Of a stretch of 64,000 bases of DNA, positions 55,620 to 64,000 are shown piece by piece. Location: NCBI GenBank assembly GCA_022432975.1, contig CM039502.1, positions 23,768,383 through 23,832,382 of the forward strand, written 5' to 3'. The notes beneath the pieces were generated by a model, which was not told where the DNA came from, did not search any database, and saw only the letters and a list, made by a program, of their open reading frames with translations. The stretch comes from Begonia masoniana (lineage: Eukaryota > Streptophyta > Magnoliopsida > Cucurbitales > Begoniaceae). Position numbers and translations under genes: made by a program. The stretch's first letter is position 1, and every line of letters begins with the position of its first letter.

Positions 55620-58217
55620 TGTAACTCCCGAGTCAACGGACAGGTAATTTTCTTAACTGTATTAACGGTCATAAATATTTAACCTTCGTAGTTTAAGATT
55701 TATGCCAAGCTCAATTAATTACATGTGGATCTAAACTAGGTTGGGTGGCAAAGTTGTAATAATGGAGGATTGAGGCCAGTATTTAAAGAAAAAGGAAAGG
55801 ATTCAAACCTCATTTAAACCACTGTAGCCGACACAACCCTTTCCGGCGATTTCTTCTCTCGCACGTCCTTACTCTCTGCTACCAGTGTCTTCCTCACCGA
55901 CGACCGGTTTCTAGCCGCATTCCTCTGCGAATCCGCACCCGAGGTATGAAATGGACAATGTAGTTATCTGTTTGTGTTTGGAGTTCTGTTTTCAGCTCGG
56001 CATTTGAACTCGGATTTTATCAATGGCCGAGTAGCATTAGAACATTTTAGAATCTGAGAGTAGTAATGCCAACCCGAATCAATTCTGGACATTTTAAGTA
56101 ATTAACTCAGATTTGATCGATAGTGGAACCCGTTTGTTTTATTTTGGATTTCAGATTTTGCACAGTATATCAAACCAATGATTCGGGAATGACTTTAGCA
56201 AATAGATCTTAGGATAACTCGAGATTAGAACTATTAGGATTTTGTTTTAACTACTGCAATGTAAATGTTTAGGTGAAGAAGTTTGAAGAGAAAGGAGCTC
56301 AAGAGCTAAGGAGACCAGGTAAGTGAATGTATTAAGATTTCCGGCTAAAAGAGCCCTACATCGTGGGAGTACTAGGTTAAGATGTCTAATGTTTACCTTA
56401 TGATTATGAGCTTGTCTGCACTTGAAGGATTTATGTATGTTGTGAGTTACACCATGTGATGACCTTTTAGTGAATGTGAAGTTGTCTGCTCTGGTATGAT
56501 CCTTGTCATAGTTGATGAGTTAAAAGCTCTCATGTTCATGCATCACGAATGTTTCTCAAGAATAAGAAAATGTTTTAACGCATGTTTTCCATGAACAAGA
56601 TATGTATGTATATATGTATGTATATATGTATATGTATAAGATTTATACAACGTGGATTAAGTGAGGGTTGGGGGCGGTTCGGCGTATGTCACAGTCCAAA
56701 GAAGGACATATGAATACGACCCGCAGTAGGGAACAAGATCAAACTCATTGTCGAACCCCCTTTACCGGCACAAATCCTCTCTTGGTCCACACAACCTAAA
56801 CAAAGAATATGAACAAAGACTGTGAATGATGAATATGATCAATGACTATGAATGATGAATATGATCAATGACTATGAATGATGAATATGATCAATGACTA
56901 TGAATGAATATGATCATTATGAATGATGAATATGATCCATGACTATGAATGATGATTACGAGCAAAGACATAAATAAGAGAAGACTTATGAGCATGTGAT
57001 TTTCCTAAATTATGCATTCATACATCCATGTTAGTGTTGTATTCCTTACTAAGCATTAGGCTTATAGTTTAAACCTTATGATGTAGGTGACGAGTTTTCA
57101 GGTGAGGAACTCAAGGTCAATGAAGATGTCTAAGCTTGGTTGCTGGAGGATGCTCAGCGTGACAGTGAAGACTGGATAGGCGACTAAACTCCCTGGTTAT
57201 GCTCATAGTAAGTTAGAAAAGTTTACCACGAACAGATGACTAAATAGAACAGAATTTCGTATAACAATGAGATATGGATTTGAAGAGCTTGTCCTTAGAG
57301 TCTGAATACGGTTTTAAGGATTAATGAATGGTTTGTTTCGTTTGAGTCTTCCGCTATGCGTATTTTAGATGAGTTTATGATATTTACTCTGTGGGGTTTG
57401 TGGTTACTAAATTACGGGTCGGGTGAGTTGTGATATGTTCTATCGAATGAAGATGTTTGATGATTATTGTGTTTCACTGCCGTATGATAGAAGCTGGATG
57501 AGGCAATCATCCGGCTGACGTCATCGGCGGATGTCAATAGATGAGAGTTAAACGATCCAGTCTTCCGGATGACGTCACCGGAAGATGTAATATGACGTCG
57601 CCGGAAGACGTAATATGTTTCCTCGCCGGATGATATAAACATGGTTTTGTCGTCTAGTGACCGGATGATGTAAGTACTATCTTGTCGTTTAGCGATCGAC
57701 AGATGTAGTGTAATAAAGTCACCGGATGATCTAGGAGTCTTTTACTGGATGATACAAACATGGTTTTGTCGTCTAGTGACCGGATGATGTAAGTGATAAC
57801 TTGTTGTTTAGTGATCGGGTGATATAGAGCTTGTAAGCTATCGGAAGATGTCTTAGATGAACACGTGAATTTCACATGTCTAGCGGTAGATGTTTTAAAT
57901 TGGTCACACGAGATGCTCGTGATCGTCGGTCGATGCGAGTATTCGCATCTGCCGATAGGTATTTAAATGAGTCATGTGGGGTGCACGTGCCATCGGAAGA
58001 CGCAATGTCTATCGGTTGATGCATGCAGACCCATGCAACTTGTACGTCGATTGGAAGCAAGTACGAGGGACTAACTTTCCATCCATTAAGTTGAAGTCTT
58101 TAAGCCTGTTAGGTTTACTATTATTAAAGAAAAAAAAAAGGAGAAAAGAGTTCAAATATGAGTTAAAGCTTTATGTAAAGTCATGAATTTCGTGGCGATC
58201 CTCCCCGGGTCGTTACA
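55620..58217 (+). mobile_element. Solo family-B LTR (B2), 2.6 kb, TSD ATCGA
   Basis: Runs from TGTAACTCCCGAGTC to CCCGGGTCGTTACA with ATCGA on both sides (55615-55619 and 58218-58222). Exon-like block 56273-56318 (46 nt) follows ATGTTTAG and precedes GTAAGTG; intron-like segment 56319-57086 with box TTACTAAGCATTAGG near 57047. A 26-bp repeat (GAATGATGAATATGATCAAT core) is at 56810-56960. The tail has CCGGATGATGTAAG repeats and TGACGTCA boxes at 57516 and 57570. It opposes the orientation of Co1 and splits its protease motif. Confidence 0.95.
57430..57880. repeat. Degenerate CCGGATGATGTAAG repeats in B2
   Basis: Mixed copies of GTCGTCTAGTGACCGGATGA, CCGGCTGACGTCATCGG and ATCGGAAGATGTC. They correspond in place to the 61-bp repeats of B1 and resemble the 54-bp repeats of family A. 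Confidence 0.75.
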
Positions 58218-59830
58218 ATCGAGGTACCATTGATTTTTCCTGGTAGAGCAATCAACCTACAAAACAGTAATCAAGTAGTCTTCTTAGGTACCCAAATCTT
58301 TTGGGTCCTAGTGTTAGGTCTAGTCCTCTTAGGAACCCATTGTAGTCTACCACCAGATTTAACATTGTTTGCTTTTAAAAGACATGCAAAAGATTTATGT
58401 CATACTTCATTACATGCATGGCAGGTAGTTGATTTGTCAAAGAAATTCTTGTATACTTCCTTTTCACTAAACCTTTCATATCCCAAACCTACTTTATCAA
58501 AAGTTACTCTTTGGCTTCCTAACAACAAGTTCAAATTCTTACTTCCATTAGTAAATTTCATAACAATGTTATTTAAGTTCTCATTTCTAATCTTAAGATC
58601 ACTAATATCCTTTTGCTGCAAATACACTCCTTAGCATGCTTTTCAACCAAGTTTACATTTTCCTTCTGTAAAAAGTTGTATTTAGATTTAAGCATACTAT
58701 ATTGTTTAACTAAATCATTGAAAGCATCAATTAAGTCACCCTCATCATTTTCACTGTCACAAGAGGAATGACTAACATCATCTTTGTGTGCCATGAAGCA
58801 CATGTTGGCAACTTTCTCATTGCTCTCTTTTTGAATTTCTTGGGGCCTTTCTTAGCTTGTGGACAATCAGTCTTGATGTGTCCTGGCTTCCCGCATTCGA
58901 AACAGGTAATTTCTTTATCCTTTTGAGATTTATCTCCCTTTAAGAATTTCCTCCCATTCAATCTTTTTCGTTGGAGAAATTTGCTAAACCGCCTCGTGAT
59001 AAGAGCGATATCCTCATCATCAACTTCTTCCTCGGAATCATCTTGCTTGCTTGATGAGGCTTTGAGTGCTATATCTTTCTTTTTTTTGACCTCTTTCTCT
59101 TTGAGATCTTTTTTGTCATTTGCTCTCATGGTTATCTCATGAGTCATTAGAGAGCCAATGAGTTTTTTTAGCTTGAGAACCTTGAGATCCCGAGCTTCTT
59201 GTATAGCAGTCACTTTCGGTTGCCAAGCTTATGGTAGGCATCGAAGGATCTTTCTCACATGTTCTTCACCTGAATAAGTTTTACCAAGAACTTTTAAGTC
59301 ATTAGTAATGTTAGTGAATCGAGTAAACATGGAGGAAATAAACTTATCATTCTCCATCGAAAAAAGTTCATATTCATGTACAAGCATACTCAATTTACTC
59401 TCCTTAACCTGGTTAGTTCCCTCATGTGTGACTTTTAATAAATGTCATATCTCCTGTGCACTATCACACCCTTGAACTCTAGTTGAACTCATCTATATTC
59501 AGTGCACAGTATAGTGTATTTATTGCTATAGCATTCAAACTTAGATTCTTTTTATTAGATTCAGTTAGTTCACTAGGCAATTTAGGAATGCTAATTTCTT
59601 GATCAGTTTTCATGGCCTTGAAAGGACCATTTTCTATTATGTTCCATATCTTATAGTTCATGGCTTGAACGAATATTCTCATTCTTGCTTTCCAGTAGAC
59701 ATAATCACTGCCATTAAAAAATGGTGGCCTAGAGATGGACTGACCCTCTATGTGTGTGGAGTTTGTGTTGAATGCAATTGTAAGAGTATCACAATATTTT
59801 CTAAATCACAACTTAGACAATATTTAACCT
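58218..59830 (-). pseudogene. Co1 gag and protease N-terminal half
   Basis: The minus strand from about 59760 encodes the copia gag domain (PPFFNGSDYVYWKARMRIFV, NYKIWNIIENGP, LSLNAIAINTLYCAL), several breaks, DLKVLKLKKLIGSLMTHEIT, a Lys/Glu-rich and acidic linker and the knuckle CFECGKPGHIKTDC at about 58900. A coiled-coil-like stretch (YSMLKSKYNFLQKENVNLV) and CHACNEV follow; the typical SIRE-like linker (IWVPKKT) lies near 58290. Protease begins WYLD at 58222 and is cut there by the B2 LTR. Stops and shifts occur near 59475, 59220, 58800, 58600 and 58400. Confidence 0.85.
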
Positions 59831-59844
59831 GGCTCTGATATCAA
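59831..59844 (-). other. Primer-binding site of Co1
   Basis: The minus strand reads TTGATATCAGAGCC one base after the LTR end, an initiator-Met-tRNA type site with one change (GATATC for GGTATC). Confidence 0.85.
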
Positions 59845-59845
59845 T

Positions 59846-61812
59846 TGTAGGAACGTGATTGTCTAAGAGGGGGGTAAATTAGACTTTTTAAAATAATTTC
59901 TTAACCTAATCGTTTTCTCTCTTTGTATGCAATTACAAAGATTATAGCAAACAAGCAAGCAGATTAAAGTAAAAGAGAGAGAGAGAAATTGACACCAAAG
60001 TTTTTAACGTGGTTCGGCCAATCTTGCCTACTTCCACGCTCCAAGTCTCTCCCTTGAAGATTCTTTCCTTCTCCTCACGAGAAATCTAGATCGCACTTCA
60101 CGGACGTCGATCTATTGCCTTTACACTTGTGGATTGAACTTCTCAAGCGTCAATCCACTGCCTTTACACTTTTACAGAATAAAGATGTTTAGCACAAGGC
60201 AATACTCTCTCAAAAGATAAATATCAAGTTCTGAGCTAGAGAGGTGTACAGAATATAAGAAAAATATAGGCGTGTGAGCTCGCGAGACTTATAAGGATTT
60301 TTCATATCAGAAAAATTTTTTTTGTCTCGAGCTACTGTTCTTCTATTTATACTTGCTTCTGTAATCTGCTTCTTATTCAGAAGGCTCCTCGTTTGCGTTC
60401 AAAAAAATATGACCGTTGGAGAGCATTCGTACACAGAAAAATAGTCGTTGAGTTCTGGAGTCGCTATCACTCGCGGTCTTTAATAAATTGGCATTAAGAC
60501 TTTGGACGAGTAAGTTTGGACGAGTGCGTCGGACTTAATAACTTTGGACGACTGCATCGGTCTTTAACTTTGGACGACTGCGTCTGTTCTTTTAGCTTTG
60601 GACGACTGCGTCTTTCTTTCAGCTTTGGATGACTATGTCTGTCTTTCAGCTTTGGACGACTGCGTCTGTCTTTCAACTTTGGACGACTGGTCTGTCTTTC
60701 AGCTTTGGATGACTGCGTTGTCTGTCTGCGTCTGTCTTTCAGCTTTGGATGACTGCGTCTGTCTTTCAGCTTTGGATGACTGCGTCTGTCTTTCAGCTTT
60801 GGATGACTGCGTCTGTCTTTCAGCTTTGGATGACTGCGTCTGTCTTTCAGCTTTGGATGACTGCGTCTGTCTTTCAGCTTTGGATGACTGCGTCTGTCTT
60901 TCAGCTTTGGATGACTGCGTCTGTCTTTCAGCTTTGGATGACTGCGTCTGTCTTTCAGCTTTGGATGACTGCGTCTGTCTTTCAGCTTTGGATGACTGCG
61001 TCTGTCTTTCAGCTTTGGATGACTGCGTCTGTCTTTCAGCTTTGGATGACTGCGTCTGTCTTTCAGCTTTGGATGACTGCGTCTGTCTTTCAGCTTTGGA
61101 TGACTGCGTCTGTCTTTCAGCTTTGGATGACTGCGTCTGTCTTTCAGCTTTGGATGACTGCGTCTGTCTTTCAGCTTTGGATGACTGCGTCTGTCTTTCA
61201 GCTTTGGATGACTGCGTCTGTCTTTCAGCTTTGGATGACTGCGTCTGTCTTTCAGCTTTGGATGACTGCGTCTGTCTTTCAGCTTTGGATGACTGCGTCT
61301 GTCTTTCAGCTTTGGATGACTGCGTCTGTCTTTCAGCTTTGGATGACTGCGTCTGTCTTTCAGCTTTGGATGACTGCGTCTGTCTTTCAGCTTTGGATGA
61401 CTGCGTCTGTCTTTCAGCTTTGGATGACTGCGTCTGTCTTTCAGCTTTGGATGACTGCGTCTGTCTTTCAGCTTTGGATGACTGCGTCTGTCTTTCAGCT
61501 TTGGATGACTGCGTCTGTCTTTCAGCTTTGGATGACTGCGTCTGTCTTTCAGCTTTGGATGACTGCGTCTGTCTTTCAGCTTTGGATGACTGCGTCTGTC
61601 TTTCAGCTTTGGATGACTGCGTCTGTCTTTCAGCTTTGGATGACTGCGTCTGTCTTTCAGCTTTGGATGACTGCGTCTGTCTTTCAGCTTTGGATGACTG
61701 CGTCTGTCTTTCAGCTTTGGATGACTGCGTCTGTCTTTCAACTTTGCTACTTTCTTTAATGTGGACGACTGAACTTCGGACTATTAACATTTAGCCAAAA
61801 TTGTTAGAAAAC
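59846..61812 (-). mobile_element. 5' LTR of Co1, expanded and cut
   Basis: Matches the 3' LTR (19485-20553) outside the repeat zone, with the TATA box at 60343-60352. It carries about 1.15 kb of 27-bp repeats where the 3' LTR has only about 140 bp. The first roughly 145 bp of the LTR (equivalent to 20409-20553) lie beyond Gy6, outside the window, because Gy6 was inserted at 61812/61813. Confidence 0.92.
60540..61755. repeat. 27-bp tandem array, about 42 copies, in the Co1 5' LTR
   Basis: The unit is CTTTGGATGACTGCGTCTGT plus CTTTCAG. From about 60745 to 61740 all units that I read are identical; the left edge is more varied (GGACGAC, shortened units at 60690-60730). It lies upstream of the TATA box on the minus strand. 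Long frames on both strands (for example repeated DDCVCLSAL) are due to the 27-bp period. Confidence 0.97.
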
Positions 61813-64000
61813 TGTAACACCCGGCTTTACGGGATTTAATATTATTCCAATGTAAACGTCAATTTTGTAAATACGTCAGATTAAGTCTGTTTTACGAACG
61901 GAAGGTTTTAACAAAGTCGTGATAATAAATAGGAATTTATGGTGAAATATGAGAATTTTGGAAAATCGGACCGTTAGTTAAATAACGAAATAATCGGAGA
62001 AATAAATAGAAAATGAGACAAAGGGCGATTTGGTAATTGTCAAACCAAAATTTTAATTAAAATCAAATTCTCACTTTCTTTCTCCTCACCCACGCCAATT
62101 TAATTTCTTCCTCTCCCTCACCGCGCGATTCTTCTCCTCCCCTAAGGCGATTCTCCTCTCTGTGGTCGAAGCTTGTCTTCCGGCGACTCGATTCTTCACG
62201 TTTCTCTTCCGTCATCGCTCTCTAGGTAAGGCTCTACACTTTTGGAACGTTAGGTATTGATTTCTAGGATTTAAAACGAATAGGGTTCGTTAGGGTTTTC
62301 GTCGGAAACGTGAATCAATGTTTGAAATTGATAGGTTGAGCTTAGTTATGCCTCTAATGGACGTATTGATAGTTATCGGAGCTTAGTTTATCAATTTGTT
62401 GAGGTGTATTCGAGATTTGGTTAAGTTGGAGCTCGAAAACCTCCATTAATGGAGTTTTTGAAATCTCGAGCGCGAATTGCTCGATGAAATGCCTCAACGA
62501 ACTTAAATAGAGTTTAGGAGATTTTTCTTTAGTTAGGAGTTAGCAATTTTTGGAGTTTGGTGATTTAGACTGGATTTAACGTCGTGTATTGTGAAATGCA
62601 TAGGTGAACAAACGCTCGTGCACGGAGCTCGGTGTGCAACGACGCGAGGTAAGTTCTCGTGACTTACTCTGGCCGATGGGCCTACACCATATGTCGAAGT
62701 CGTTTCGAGGAACCTTGAGGATTGTTTGTTTAAATTGTGTTGGGGTTTGGGTAGTTAGAATTAATTGTTTTTATATGTTGTTTATTTATCGTTTTGATGG
62801 TACACATGTGATTGTTTACTTTATGTTATATTTGAACTGTTCATGCATCACGGTTTTAAAAACGACATGAAAATGAATTTACGCACGGATTTCATGAAAA
62901 AAACATGCATGTAAAGGCAAGTAAAGTATCACAGTAAACAACCATGACATGGGGTTATCGGGGATGAGATTCGGACCTGGCGTTCTGTGGTGAACGGGTT
63001 TCCCTCCCTTCAGATGGTGTGGGCTGTCTAATCGCTTGACGTGCCCTATCCATCTGTCGAGCGTTTCCGATAACCATAGACTGACACGTATGGATATATG
63101 CATTGACATGGACAGTTTTCATAGTACAGAGCATACATGATCATGCATTAGCATTTTCGTAGGGCTTACTGAGATTTTTATCTCATATGTGTCTTTATGG
63201 TGTAGTTGATTTCGAGACAGGTGAGGATGATGTCCCTCCGCCTGAAGTATGAGCACGTTGAGGAATGATGGCTCGCGGGAGTGCGCTGACAGTCGGTGCG
63301 TGATTTTGACCCGTGGGGACATAGGTAAATGTTTTGGGATTCAATAGAAAGAATATAGGAAATTTGTATAGATAAACATTTTAGGACGCTTGGATCTGGA
63401 TAGGTAGTTTGTGGTGTTTTTCTTTTGGGAAATTGAAAGTATTTTGTAATGTTTTGGTATTTGTTAAACAGGAGAAAATGTTAAACTTTTAAACGGAACC
63501 ACGCGGTTCATCTTCATGAAATTTGGTTATATTTTAAACGTATTTTGAGTTGGTGAGCGGATAGCGAGTGTAACATAGGTGGGTGATAGTGTTATGGTGT
63601 AGAAGTGTGTTTTTGAGGAATGTATGAAATGGTGTGATAAAGGAATGAGAAAGGTGATGAGTGTGTAGTGTGTGTGTTGTGTGTATTGGGTGTGTAAATG
63701 GTGTGCAGGGCGTGAAGAAAATAGAAAGAAGGAAGAGGAAGAGGAAAAGAGTGAAGGTGGGGGCGAGCCCTCTAGAAAGGGAATCCAGAGGGGCTGCCGA
63801 ACGATCGCCAGGCAGGGCGATCGTTCGCCCCCGCTAAGTTACAACTTCTCTGGAATTTCCAGAGAAGCTGTCCAGCGATCGCTGGGCGATCGCTTGGCAT
63901 AGGGAGCAGATCGCCAAGGGGGCGATCAGCCAGGCGATCATTCGCCTGGCGATGATCGCCACGGGCGATCGATCGCCGCCCATCATTTTTATGGGACAAA
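61813..64000 (+). mobile_element. Gy6: partial gypsy LTR, continues beyond the window
   Basis: Starts TGTAACACCCGGCTTTACGG directly inside the Co1 LTR; the left flank is AAAAC. It resembles the Gy1 LTR (GATTAAGTCTGTTTTACGAA against the Gy1 equivalent) and shares its GCGATCG-rich block. Intron module: possible first donor CTCTAG|GTAAGG at about 62224, acceptor GCATAG, exon-like block 62604-62648 (45 nt), donor CGAG|GTAAGTTC, acceptor GGTGTAG|TTGATT at 63205/63206. GGTTATCGG (62952) and CCGATAACC (63067) can pair. A GT-rich run is at 63655-63705. The LTR end is outside the window. Confidence 0.85.
63785..63985. repeat. Cluster of GCGATCGC-like palindromes in the Gy6 LTR
   Basis: More than ten overlapping CGATCG/GCGATCGC/GGCGATCA motifs occur in 200 bp, several pairing with each other (TCGCCTGGCGA, AGCGATCGCT). 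A related cluster in the Gy1 LTR at 4160-4310 has GATCGATCGGC forms. Confidence 0.85.

Larger units (their letters stand above)
54552..61812 (-). mobile_element. Co1, 5' half
   Basis: Minus-strand order is 5' LTR (61812-59846), primer site, gag, protease (split by the solo B2 LTR), integrase. Integrase stops at about 54575, where about 25 bp of filler-like sequence leads to Gy4. The continuation is at 24924 on the other side of Gy4; about 45-60 bp of Co1 seem to be missing. Confidence 0.85.

Noticed and set aside
60494..61794. Four overlapping frames of 336-415 codons
   Set aside because: They are translations of the 27-bp array inside the Co1 LTR.
63785..63985. Cyanobacterial HIP1 (GCGATCGC) repeats or bacterial contamination
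   Set aside because: The motif lies in a plant LTR related to Gy1, next to plant retrotransposon sequence on the same strand; only the octamer is similar.

Overview
This is plant nuclear DNA, most likely from a eudicot, and it consists almost entirely of LTR retrotransposons inserted into one another. I see no host gene, tRNA gene, rRNA gene or CRISPR array. The plant assignment rests on initiator-Met-tRNA-type primer sites (TGGTATCAGAGC) next to LTR ends, Ty3/gypsy elements of chromovirus type (one with a chromodomain-like tail), a Ty1/copia element of SIRE/Maximus type with an extra reading frame after pol, and a Cassandra-type solo LTR carrying 5S rRNA-like sequence. Nearly all reading frames are broken by stops and frameshifts, so this looks like old, silent, probably pericentromeric heterochromatin. 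Clade names are my reading of motifs, not database results. Labels such as Gy1 or Co1 are mine.

Layout. 1-757: part of a minus-strand LTR (family B) inserted in the 3' LTR of Gy1. 758-6368: Gy1, a minus-strand gypsy element with gag but no recognisable pol and a 2.4-kb 5' LTR; it is inserted in the gag of Gy2. 6369-about 14150: Gy2, a plus-strand gypsy element with broken gag, protease, RT, RNase H, integrase and chromodomain, whose 3' end carries a 1917-bp tandem duplication. 14150-16176: an LTR fragment and a family-A LTR. 16177-19484: Gy3, a minus-strand gypsy pol.

The rest is a nest whose levels can be tied together by target-site duplications (TSDs). Gy3 is interrupted by the copia element Co1 (19485-24924 and 54552-61812, minus). 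Co1 is interrupted by the gypsy element Gy4 (24925-54551, plus). The 5' LTR of Gy4 is interrupted by a solo family-A LTR (25391-28221, TSD GTTAT) and by a solo copia LTR, Co2 (29227-51509, TSD CTTAC). Co2 is interrupted by a solo family-B LTR (29504-32167) and by the nearly complete gypsy element Gy5 (35736-51104, minus). Gy5 is interrupted by the Cassandra LTR (39035-39411, TSD ACAAC) and by GyA2 (44334-50008, TSD CTTAC). Co1 is also hit by a solo family-B LTR inside its protease motif (55620-58217, TSD ATCGA) and by a further LTR, Gy6 (61813 to the window end). The nest is six levels deep: Gy3 > Co1 > Gy4 > Co2 > Gy5 > GyA2/Cassandra.

Three things stand out. (1) The long LTRs of the gypsy families share an intron-like layout: an acceptor, a 45-57-nt exon-like block, a donor (usually AG|GTAAGT), a 420-770-nt intron-like segment with a TACTAAG-like box, and a terminal GTAG acceptor. 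The two ends of that segment carry an inverted repeat (CCTACATCAC / GTGATGTAGG). (2) Unrelated gypsy and copia LTRs carry tandem arrays built on a common core close to CATCTACCGATGG; in two gypsy families the arrays also carry perfect TGACGTCA boxes. (3) Several arrays have expanded inside single LTR copies (24-bp, 27-bp and 39/66-bp units), and one leader carries about 1.38 kb of pure (TA)n.
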